Source: Photobacterium jeanii (lineage in GTDB: Bacteria; Pseudomonadota; Gammaproteobacteria; Enterobacterales; Vibrionaceae). Taken from it: DNA of 33,258 bases. This document shows positions 27,133 through 33,258 of this stretch, piece after piece. The stretch's first letter is position 1. Every line of letters starts with the position of its first letter. The DNA is taken from the NCBI RefSeq assembly GCF_001650345.1, contig NZ_LVHF01000016.1:388-33645 (forward strand). Direction: 5' to 3'. Both the position numbers and the translations under genes were made by a program. The notes under the pieces are model-generated. The model saw nothing but the letters and a program-made list of their open reading frames with translations, was not told the origin of the DNA and did not search any database.

Positions 27133-27149
27133 AGCAAAAAAAGTGCCTT
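27133..27149 (-). promoter_or_regulatory. Strong candidate sigma-54 promoter of the lipoprotein-sypO-sypP-fusion unit
   Basis: On the minus strand, AAGGCACTTTTTTTGCT has GGCAC at -24 and TTGC plus T at -12, separated exactly as in TGGCACGNNNNTTGCW; only the first T and the G after GGCAC differ. It lies 12 bases after the stop of the upstream glycosyltransferase. A start near 27122 leaves a leader of about 28 bases before the lipoprotein ATG, with GGAG as ribosome site. Confidence 0.75.
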
Positions 27150-27158
27150 AATGAGCAA

Positions 27159-28337
27159 TTAGCGGTGTGGAGCTGATAACAAAAGTGGTTGTAACTGGCT
27201 GAGTACGTGTTGTGCACGACATTGCCAACTTTCATCTTTCACGAGCTGTTGAGTCGCTTGGCGGTATTGCTGGCGCTCGGTTGATGTCCAGTTGCTGTAA
27301 TGGTCGATGGCTTGCAACCAGGTTTGGAGGTTATTGGCGACAGTAACCGCTGACAAATATGGCTGTAATGCGGGAAAGTGGGTGCTGATCACTGGGCAGC
27401 CTGCCGCAAGGTATTCGCGTAATTTGAGAGGGTTACAGGCTTCAATTTGCGGGCAGGGTGTAAATGGCAAAATAGCCATTGACCAGTGTTGTAAATAACG
27501 GCCGAGCTGGTGGTGCGGTTGGGCTGGCAATAAATGGATATTGCGATGGTTTTTAAGCGTTTTGATATCGCAATTTACTGGACCTAAAAGGTAGAAGTTC
27601 AGGTTCGGGCGGGCTGTCGCTAACTTTGTTATGAGCGTGATATCTAACCAATGATCGATACTGCCATAAAAGCCAACGCTGGGGGTATCTAGGTCGATGT
27701 TATCTGGTGGCGATTGCGGCGTTGCAAATTGCGAAACCGCGACCCCGTGCGGCAATAGTTGAATATTGGCGTTGGGGGCTAGGCACTGGAGTTTGTGTTG
27801 CAGGGTCGGACTACAAGCAAAAACGAGGTCGGCGCGGTGAAGTAAACGTTGCTCTGCGGCTTGGGTTGCTTGATGGTCGACCCCTGCGAGAGCAGAAAAG
27901 TCATCGCCACAGTAATAGATCACGATATCGCTGTCGCAAATCGTCAGGTAATCGACCGCACTAGGCAGAGCTGCCCAAATCACCCTAGGTTGTTGCTTTG
28001 CTGGCAGTTGTCGCTTGAGCGATAACCGATTGACGGTCTGTAGGAGTGGGTGTTGTGCCAACGGCCACACTAAAGGACGAATGATGTGCTGCGGCGCCGC
28101 ATTGATGAGTGGTACTTTGCTCTCGCTTGATTTGCTAGGCGTGGTGGGGCTTGGTTGGCGCCATCGCTGGGTCAGCTTTTCGATAATGCGATTGAGATCG
28201 CGGAGCTTGAGTTTTGGTTGGCGTAAGCCGATCGAGTTAATCCAAGTGACCGGATACTGAGCCTGTAGCTGGTGGATAATGTGCTGACTGCTTGATGGGT
28301 GGCGGCCCCAATCTTCACCAAAAACGATAAATTCCAT
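27159..28337 (-). CDS. sypN: Glycosyltransferase, GT-B fold (SypN-like)
   Basis: A 392-residue GT-B enzyme. It opens MEFIVFGEDWGRHPSSSQHI, like a group of EPS transferases that begin with an FGEDW-type strand. The C-terminal domain has VGFYGSIDHWLDITLI and PQIEACNPLKLREYLAAGCP, where the glutamate of LREY corresponds to the second donor-binding Glu of the family. The middle part (STPSKSSESK area, about 63-75) is low-complexity and may be a linker. It starts one base after the acyltransferase stop, so the two are coupled. Sugar unknown. Confidence 0.8.
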   Translation of the reverse strand: MEFIVFGEDWGRHPSSSQHIIHQLQAQYPVTWINSIGLRQPKLKLRDLNRIIEKLTQRWRQPSPTTPSKSSESKVPLINAAPQHIIRPLVWPLAQHPLLQTVNRLSLKRQLPAKQQPRVIWAALPSAVDYLTICDSDIVIYYCGDDFSALAGVDHQATQAAEQRLLHRADLVFACSPTLQHKLQCLAPNANIQLLPHGVAVSQFATPQSPPDNIDLDTPSVGFYGSIDHWLDITLITKLATARPNLNFYLLGPVNCDIKTLKNHRNIHLLPAQPHHQLGRYLQHWSMAILPFTPCPQIEACNPLKLREYLAAGCPVISTHFPALQPYLSAVTVANNLQTWLQAIDHYSNWTSTERQQYRQATQQLVKDESWQCRAQHVLSQLQPLLLSAPHR

Positions 28338-28338
28338 T

Positions 28339-29034
28339 TCAGTACTCCAAGGTTTTGATCACACGAGCCGGATTACCGCCTGCTAGCACATTACTGGGAA
28401 TGTCTTTGGTCACTACACTTCCTGCGGCAATAACACTGTTTTCGCCGATGGTGACACCCGCCATCACCATCACCCCTGTGCCTAACCACGCATTACGGCA
28501 TAAATGAATGGTGCCCACTTGCGAAGCTAAATCCGGTTCACCTGCTGCCCGAGCTTGGGGATCGAATGGATGACCGGGGAACCCAGCCAAGAATACCCGT
28601 CCTGCTAAACGTACGTTGTCATCAATTTGAATACGATCGCCGACCGCTAATGTGTTTTGCCAGCCAATATCCACATTGTGACCAATGATGAGTTGTGGTG
28701 ACTGTGCACTCCAAGCGCGTCCACACCAAGTTGAGACGCCAGAGATACGGCATTGTTCACCAAGATCGACGTCCAGTTGCCCCAATAATTGCGGCATGCC
28801 GGAGTAGAGTTGCACTTGTTTGGGGGCGTGTTTGAGCTGTGATAAAAACAGTGGCGTGAAATAGCACTTTTGCCAGAAGGTATGCCAGCTCTGGGTGAGA
28901 AGTTGGTGACAGTGATACAGCAGGTGATGGACTCCGGGGATCACAGGGAAAGCGGTGGTACGTAAGCGCGCCACTCCTTGCTTGAGTGTTGCAAATTGCG
29001 ATGGCGTTAAGTGTTGTTTGAGTAATGCGCGCAT
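28339..29034 (-). CDS. sypM: Hexapeptide-repeat acyltransferase (SypM-like)
   Basis: A 231-residue left-handed beta-helix acyltransferase, probably O-acetylating the EPS. The C-terminal half shows stacked hexapeptides (IGHNVDIGWQNTLAVGD, WLGTGVMVMAGVTIGENSVI) and the typical end AAGSVVTKDIPSNVLAGGNP. About 60 N-terminal residues precede the helix and resemble no domain I know. AGGAGA lies before the ATG. It belongs to the flippase-polymerase unit; I see no -24/-12 element in the 46-base gap upstream, unlike V. fischeri, where sypM is reported to have its own promoter. Confidence 0.85.
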   Translation of the reverse strand: MRALLKQHLTPSQFATLKQGVARLRTTAFPVIPGVHHLLYHCHQLLTQSWHTFWQKCYFTPLFLSQLKHAPKQVQLYSGMPQLLGQLDVDLGEQCRISGVSTWCGRAWSAQSPQLIIGHNVDIGWQNTLAVGDRIQIDDNVRLAGRVFLAGFPGHPFDPQARAAGEPDLASQVGTIHLCRNAWLGTGVMVMAGVTIGENSVIAAGSVVTKDIPSNVLAGGNPARVIKTLEY

Positions 29035-29080
29035 TTTGCGTCTCCTTTTTACGGCACAGCTTCTTTCCTACATTGCCGCT

Positions 29081-30424
29081 TTACTGAATAACGTTGCGTG
29101 CCGGTTGAGCGATAGGGTTATTTTCGGCGTGCTGTAAGCGATAAAAAGCCAGCAGCAGCCCTATCAAGATATACACCGGCCATGTAGTTCCTTGAGTGAG
29201 GAATGAGCCGCCGACACAGAAGGAAAGCAGCCCTAGCCACAGTCCTTGGGCAAATGGCGTCGAGGTCGGTTCACAATGACGCAATAGCTGATAGCTCAAC
29301 CTCAATGCACCAATAATCATAAGCAGGAATAGTACCAAGCCGACAAACCCCGTCTCTGACAGGATCTGTAACCAAGTGCTATGTACGGCGTGGTTTTTGC
29401 CGTCCCAATGGGAGGAATAGAGGTAATAGTTATAGTAGAAGTTATCGAGTCCAACGCCTGTAATAGGGTGGTCAACCGCCATTCGCCACGCAGCTTGCCA
29501 AGCATACAATCGTCCCATTGCGGACTCATCCACGCCTGACTCAGCAGCGCCGCCCGAAGCACGATCGCTGATCCCAGCTAAGGCGATCAAAGCTAATCCT
29601 CCCATCGCAGTAAAGGCGCTGGGTAATACGAGTGAGCGTGTTTTGAGGGCGAGGATGGTGAAAACACCACAGCCTATCCCAAGGATGCCGCCACGACTTT
29701 GGGTCGCCAGTACGCCCGCAACCAGAATTAGCAAAATGAGCGCGCAAGTGATGCGTTGCCATTTCCCACCATTAAAGCAATAGGCAAGGGCAAAGGAGAC
29801 CGGGAATTGGAGCACTAACGCTAAATCGTTGGGATCTCCTAACATGGATCCAATATCTCGGCTGATGGTGACTCGAGTGCCTTCGACTAACCCAATGCCG
29901 TTGGCTTTGTTGTAAATGGCGAGGATGGCAATAGCAACACCGCACACCAATAAAAAGGCGGGTACTCGTTTTAATTGGCTTAATTGAGTAGGAAGCCAGG
30001 CAATGGCAAACACCATAATAATGATTTTGATGTAGTTACCATTGAAGTTGGCAAATGCTTCACTACGGTTTGTTGCGAGTAAGCAACAGACCAATACCCA
30101 GCCAGTAAAAGCAAGCAGGTAGGTTTGCAAAGGATGCCATTGAAGTCGTTCACGATTGAGCCATAACTGCCAACCAAGCCCAGCTAAACTGGCGAGTGCC
30201 AGCAATTGTGGAATTCGAAACGGCATCAACACCGGGAAAGCTTCGTGGATCCGAAAATAAGAGAAAATGATAAAGCCTAAACAAACCCAAAACGCATGGC
30301 GGATCACCATTGGCAACAGAAAGAGCCCGCCAGCGGCAAGTACTAACATTCCTTGCTGTAACCAAGCGAGAGACAGCAGCAGTGAGCATCCAAGTGCGAG
30401 CAGTATTTGCTGAAGATTAGTCAT
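29081..30424 (-). CDS. sypL: EPS polymerase, O-antigen ligase/Wzy family (SypL-like)
   Basis: A 447-residue inner-membrane protein with about ten to twelve hydrophobic segments and one larger periplasmic loop, the Wzy/WaaL pattern. The loop holds HSTWLQILSETGFVGLVLF, the family motif with a conserved His, and MLGDPNDLALVLQFP precedes a membrane segment. In a Wzx/Wzy system it joins repeat units on the periplasmic side. Sequence cannot separate polymerase from ligase, but no other polymerase gene is in the locus. Overlaps the flippase stop by eight bases. Confidence 0.85.
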   Translation of the reverse strand: MTNLQQILLALGCSLLLSLAWLQQGMLVLAAGGLFLLPMVIRHAFWVCLGFIIFSYFRIHEAFPVLMPFRIPQLLALASLAGLGWQLWLNRERLQWHPLQTYLLAFTGWVLVCCLLATNRSEAFANFNGNYIKIIIMVFAIAWLPTQLSQLKRVPAFLLVCGVAIAILAIYNKANGIGLVEGTRVTISRDIGSMLGDPNDLALVLQFPVSFALAYCFNGGKWQRITCALILLILVAGVLATQSRGGILGIGCGVFTILALKTRSLVLPSAFTAMGGLALIALAGISDRASGGAAESGVDESAMGRLYAWQAAWRMAVDHPITGVGLDNFYYNYYLYSSHWDGKNHAVHSTWLQILSETGFVGLVLFLLMIIGALRLSYQLLRHCEPTSTPFAQGLWLGLLSFCVGGSFLTQGTTWPVYILIGLLLAFYRLQHAENNPIAQPARNVIQ

Positions 30425-31823
30425 AGCTTTTTACTCGCCTGTTATTGAGGGCGAAAAGCTGTGCCCGCCACGGCCATGCGGTGTAAATACCGAGTGCCAC
30501 CATGCCGATCATCTTTAACCATAAAGGGTCAATAGCGAGTGGGGTTTCTATTGTTGGTGCTGTGTAGTGGCAAAAGGCGATAAAGCCTACGATGCTGTAA
30601 CAGATCGCCAGCGAATGAAGTTGGTAAGGTAAAGTGAGTAGTTGTTGGCTGCGAACGTAGAATAAGGTCACTCTAAGTAGTTGCAGGGCGACACCACTGA
30701 TCAATAAAGCACTTAATCCCCAGTAGGGGAGTAGGAATACGATCGCCGCTAGTGCGCCTATCGCGCTGATCACACTGATCAAGAAAATACTACGCCCACT
30801 TTCTTCTTGGTAGCACCCCATATTGAGATAGGTTGATGCCTGTTTCACCATCATCATCAGAGCCAGAATGGGGAGGATATCGCTACTGGTATGAAAATCA
30901 GCAGGAAGCCAAAAACGTAAGAAGTCAGGGCCTATGGTGATCACCATTGCTGCAACTAAGGCACTAAGTTGGCACCCCAGAGCGCTCATCTCTGCGGCAT
31001 GGCGTAAACCTTGTGCGCTGTCGGTAAAACTAAAGCGTTTCGGAAACCACCATAAGCCAAAAGGTTCGAGTACTAGGCTGGCCGCCATAGCCCATTGCAT
31101 CGCGATAGCATAGGTTGCGAGTTCAGATAAGCTCAAGCTATCAGCAATGGCCCAGCGCTCAGCGCCCAAAGTTATAAAAGCTAACAGGCCTGCAACTGTG
31201 ATGGCTCGACCATAGCGCAGCAATCGTGCGGTATATCCCCAATATAGACGAGGGAAAAAACGCCATAGTATGGTTAGTTGTAGTAATTGGGCGAGAAGTC
31301 CTGCCAGCATAATGCCATCTATCCCCCATAGCGGGGCTAAAAGAGTAATAAAGCCTGCTTGGCTGATGGCGAACAGTAAGAGTGCTTTGACAAATGTTTT
31401 GGGCTGGTGGTTAAGGCGCAAGCGTGTCAGCGGCACAGTGCAGAGGGTATTGAGCAATAGATTTGCGCTTAGACAAGTTAGCGCAAATAAAGACGGCGTT
31501 CCCGGTAACCAATGTTGAACCAAAGGTAAGTTGAGTAACACCAAGCCAGTTAACGTGGTGCCGATCAGCAAGATACCGGCTAGTGCACTACCTAATACCT
31601 TCTCTTGCTTTAGTTGTTTGTCATGCGCAAAACGGCAAATAGCATCGGGAAGACCAAAGGTCATTAGTAGTGATAAACAAGTGATGAAGGTTATCAAGAC
31701 ATCGAGCTGACCGTACTCGGTTGTACCTAGCCATTGAGTAACCCAAGGTTGCATCATCAACCCGATAAGTTTGCTACCAACAAGGGCGCAAGCATAAAGC
31801 AAAATACTGTGGCTGGCGTTCAT
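30417..31823 (-). CDS. sypK: Polysaccharide flippase, Wzx/MATE-like (SypK-like)
   Basis: A 468-residue protein with about twelve to fourteen hydrophobic segments and the N-terminal pattern LLYACALVGSKLIGLMMQPW leading to LGTTEYGQLDVLITFITCL, usual for PST-family lipid-linked sugar flippases. I start at the ATG at 31823 with GAGGG about six bases upstream; the in-frame TTG at 31835 would place the ribosome site inside the gene. It leads the flippase-polymerase-acyltransferase-glycosyltransferase unit. It should carry the undecaprenyl-linked repeat across the membrane. Confidence 0.85.
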   Translation of the reverse strand: MNASHSILLYACALVGSKLIGLMMQPWVTQWLGTTEYGQLDVLITFITCLSLLMTFGLPDAICRFAHDKQLKQEKVLGSALAGILLIGTTLTGLVLLNLPLVQHWLPGTPSLFALTCLSANLLLNTLCTVPLTRLRLNHQPKTFVKALLLFAISQAGFITLLAPLWGIDGIMLAGLLAQLLQLTILWRFFPRLYWGYTARLLRYGRAITVAGLLAFITLGAERWAIADSLSLSELATYAIAMQWAMAASLVLEPFGLWWFPKRFSFTDSAQGLRHAAEMSALGCQLSALVAAMVITIGPDFLRFWLPADFHTSSDILPILALMMMVKQASTYLNMGCYQEESGRSIFLISVISAIGALAAIVFLLPYWGLSALLISGVALQLLRVTLFYVRSQQLLTLPYQLHSLAICYSIVGFIAFCHYTAPTIETPLAIDPLWLKMIGMVALGIYTAWPWRAQLFALNNRRVKSYD

Positions 31824-31848
31824 GGTATCCCTCAATTTGCAACGCGTT

Positions 31849-31865
31849 TGCAGAATGCATCTGCA
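31849..31865. repeat. Palindrome in the flippase 5' leader
   Basis: TGCAGA (31849-31854) and TCTGCA (31860-31865) are an inverted repeat with five bases between. It lies in the predicted leader of the flippase mRNA, 26 bases before its start codon, and could be a regulator site or small RNA hairpin. Confidence 0.4.
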
Positions 31866-31929
31866 TCGTAGGGTGATTCGTCAGTGTGAGGCGAGTTACG
31901 ACTTGCTAGCTTCGCTCTATAGGGATGGA

Positions 31930-31946
31930 TTCAAATTTAATGCCAG
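31930..31946 (-). promoter_or_regulatory. Candidate sigma-54 promoter of the flippase unit
   Basis: On the minus strand, TGGCATTAAATTTGAA has TGGCA at -24 and TTGA plus A at -12 in correct spacing; the last base of the -12 box deviates as in the sypA-unit element. A start near 31919 leaves a leader of about 96 bases before the ATG. It is back to back with the + strand element at 31953. Confidence 0.5.
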
Positions 31947-31952
31947 TATCGT

Positions 31953-31968
31953 TGGCGCAGGGTTTGCA
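31953..31968 (+). promoter_or_regulatory. Candidate sigma-54 promoter of the 32014 glycosyltransferase
   Basis: TGGCGCAGGGTTTGCA matches TGGCACGNNNNTTGCW with both GG and GC in place; A to G in the -24 box and G to A after it are the differences. A start near 31979 falls in the centre of an 8-bp inverted repeat. Leader about 35 bases. Confidence 0.68.
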
Positions 31969-31988
31969 TCATTTGGCAATAAATGATG
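31967..31988. repeat. 8-bp inverted repeat over the predicted start of the GT2 transcript
   Basis: CATCATTT (31967-31974) and AAATGATG (31981-31988) form a perfect inverted repeat with a six-base centre, straddling the start predicted from the -24/-12 element. Its right half, with the two bases before it, reads AATAAATGATG, close to AATAAATGAGG in the sypA-unit repeat. It could be an operator. Confidence 0.6.
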
Positions 31989-32013
31989 AAGCGAGTAGCT
32001 AAGAGGACGAGCA

Positions 32014-32940
32014 ATGAAGCAGCCAATGAATATAAGTGTGATCATTCCTAACTATAACTGCCTAGCCACTTTGCCTAGAGCCATTGATAGCGTACGAGCA
32101 CAGCAAGTTAATACTGAAATTATTGTGGTTGATGACGGTTCAACTGACGGTTCTCGTCAATGGTTGGCTAAGCAATCGGATATTAAAGTCATTCATAGTC
32201 ATCGATTGGGCGTTTCTGCGGCGAGGAACTTAGCCATTAGTCATTGCATGTATGAGCTGGTGGCTTTTTTAGATGCCGATGATTGGTGGCTCGAAGGAAA
32301 ACTCGATCACCAACTAGCATTGCATCAGCTAGACCCCACGCTCAGCTTTAGTTTTTGTAATTATCAGCATGTAACTGAAGAGGGAGAGAGCATTATAAGC
32401 TGTTTTGATTTTTGGCCTCGCTTTCATGCTTATCTCAGTAAACAGCAGGGGCACCATATCGAGCCTCACTTCTTACCTTGGCTCTTTGCTGAGAATGTGG
32501 TTGGGACCAGTACTGTGATCGCGCGTCATGATGCATTGATGGCGGTTGGTGGTTTCGATGAAAGCTTAACTTCAGCCTCCGATTGGGATTTATGGTTGAA
32601 GTTGGCGCAGTGTGGTTCTGTGGGAATAGTGAATCGAACGCTTTGTCATTACGTTTCTAATCGGGAAGGGGCGATCAGTCGTGATCAGCCAAAACGGCTT
32701 GCAGCAATGAAAACGATCTTGGCACGGCATGCCTCTGTTGCTTTGAACTCGCCACGAGCGTTACTTGCCGGTTATAACCGTTGGTTACTTGGTGTCGCTG
32801 AATATAACCGTTGCCAGCAAGCCTATCTTTTTGCACTTTTTCAGCAAACCATCGTCTGTCTAGTACAGCCTAACCGTCGCTACTTGAAAGCGGCGATGAG
32901 TGATATGGCTTCATTGTTGATGCTGAAAAGAGCAAAATAA
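32014..32940 (+). CDS. Glycosyltransferase family 2, EPS locus edge
   Basis: A 308-residue GT-A enzyme of family 2. The start MKQPMNISVIIPNYNCLATL leads to VVDDGSTDGSRQW (about 38-50), then VSAARNLAISH and the metal-binding DAD at 87-89 (FLDADDWW); TSASDWDLWLKL further on supplies the catalytic-base region. No membrane segments, so it works in the cytosol on the lipid-linked unit. AGAGGA precedes the ATG. It is divergent from the flippase unit. No convincing terminator follows before the rRNA promoter 50 bases on. Confidence 0.88.
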   Translation: MKQPMNISVIIPNYNCLATLPRAIDSVRAQQVNTEIIVVDDGSTDGSRQWLAKQSDIKVIHSHRLGVSAARNLAISHCMYELVAFLDADDWWLEGKLDHQLALHQLDPTLSFSFCNYQHVTEEGESIISCFDFWPRFHAYLSKQQGHHIEPHFLPWLFAENVVGTSTVIARHDALMAVGGFDESLTSASDWDLWLKLAQCGSVGIVNRTLCHYVSNREGAISRDQPKRLAAMKTILARHASVALNSPRALLAGYNRWLLGVAEYNRCQQAYLFALFQQTIVCLVQPNRRYLKAAMSDMASLLMLKRAK

Positions 32941-32967
32941 ATTCTTTTGTTTAAAAGTTGAGCGAAC

Positions 32968-33018
32968 AAAAAGATAATTGAAATTTATGCTTGTCAGCGC
33001 GATTCTGATCTCTATAAT
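32968..33018 (+). promoter_or_regulatory. rRNA operon promoter P1 with UP element
   Basis: TTGTCA (32991-32996), 16 bases, then TATAAT (33013-33018), followed by the GC-rich discriminator GCCGCC typical of stringently controlled rRNA promoters. The AT-rich stretch upstream (about 32968-32988) fits an UP element bound by the RNA polymerase alpha C-terminal domain. Confidence 0.9.
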
Positions 33019-33115
33019 GCCGCCTCACCGACACGGAGCACGGCACTCTTTAGAGAAGGCTGAAAGCAAAGTTCGGTAAGGTGTAAGTCTTTAGAAAATA
33101 AATTAAAAAAAGTGT

Positions 33116-33143
33116 TTGACACTTGGGTTTGTTTCCTTAAAAT
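33116..33143 (+). promoter_or_regulatory. rRNA operon promoter P2
   Basis: TTGACA (33116-33121), 16 bases, then TAAAAT (33138-33143) and the GC-rich GGCGC. An A-tract region (about 33094-33110) lies just upstream. P1-P2 spacing of about 125 bases is normal for rrn operons. Confidence 0.9.
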
Positions 33144-33258
33144 GGCGCACCTCTTCGGAGCGAAAGCAAAGAAGAAGTTGTTCTTTAACAATTTGACCAT
33201 GCAATCTGTGTGGGCACTCGTGAAATGATAGTCAAAAAGATTTATCAATGAAACTGAG
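33144..33258 (+). promoter_or_regulatory. rRNA leader with boxA and boxC antitermination sites
   Basis: boxA is TGTTCTTTAACAA (33179-33191), one base from E. coli TGCTCTTTAACAA; CTCTTCGGAG (33151-33160) can form a boxB-like hairpin; and ATCTGTGTGGGCACTC (33204-33219) is the boxC-type segment found in E. coli leaders. The 16S start (AGAGTTTGATC) is not in the window, so it lies further downstream on the + strand. Confidence 0.92.

Noticed and set aside
29035..29110. Search for a sigma-54-like promoter before the sypM-like gene
   Set aside because: No GG-N10-GC on the minus strand with further matches; the gene is best placed in the flippase unit.
29317..29762. Overlapping open frames on the same strand inside the polymerase gene
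   Set aside because: They are out-of-frame shadows of a well-supported membrane protein gene with no ribosome sites or family features.
33192..33258. Start of 16S rRNA
   Set aside because: The sequence is still leader; the AGAGTTTGATC start of 16S is not reached, so no rRNA gene is called.

Overview
The window looks like a Vibrio chromosome (family Vibrionaceae). The ribosomal proteins are close to E. coli in length and order, the translation genes have strongly biased codon use, and the second half holds a syp-type exopolysaccharide (EPS) locus of the kind best known from Vibrio fischeri. I cannot name the species from sequence alone.

Layout. (1) 1-1148: the 3' end of an EF-Tu gene with its terminator, then bfd and bfr (iron storage). 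(2) 1150-15180: the S10, spc and alpha ribosomal operons on the + strand in E. coli order (rpsJ to rpsQ; rplN to secY and rpmJ; rpsM to rplQ), with leader, terminator and autogenous-control sites at the expected places (L4-type S10 leader, S8 site at rplE, S4-type leader before rpsM). The short genes rpmD and rpmJ are present. (3) 15218-32940: a Wzx/Wzy-type EPS locus. Minus-strand genes run flippase, polymerase, acyltransferase, glycosyltransferase / small lipoprotein, chain-length protein, glycosyltransferase, fused glycosyltransferase-initiating transferase / STAS protein, OmpA-like lipoprotein, large SLBB export protein, BY-kinase-like ATPase, and a kinase-receiver-phosphatase regulator. 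Two further glycosyltransferases lie on the + strand, one at each edge. (4) 32941-33258: promoters P1 and P2 and the antitermination leader of an rRNA operon whose 16S gene starts beyond the window.

How the EPS genes fit together. The C-terminal domain of the 22384-24207 protein should load the first sugar on undecaprenyl phosphate. Five glycosyltransferase activities extend it, the flippase and polymerase move and polymerise it, and the chain-length protein, BY-kinase-like ATPase and SLBB channel control length and export. The STAS protein (SypA-like) and the RsbW-REC-PP2C protein (SypE-like) form a partner-switch pair. The V. fischeri regulators SypF and SypG are not in the window, and the modules are permuted (K-R before A-E).

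Main new observations. Each of the five transcription units of the EPS locus is preceded by a correctly spaced -24/-12 (sigma-54-like) element. One overlaps the alpha-operon terminator, and two are back to back. The sypA-type unit has a perfect 13-bp inverted repeat placed so that only read-through RNA, not RNA from the internal sigma-54-like promoter, could hide the sypA ribosome-binding site. I saw no tRNA genes, IS elements, CRISPR arrays or prophage genes.
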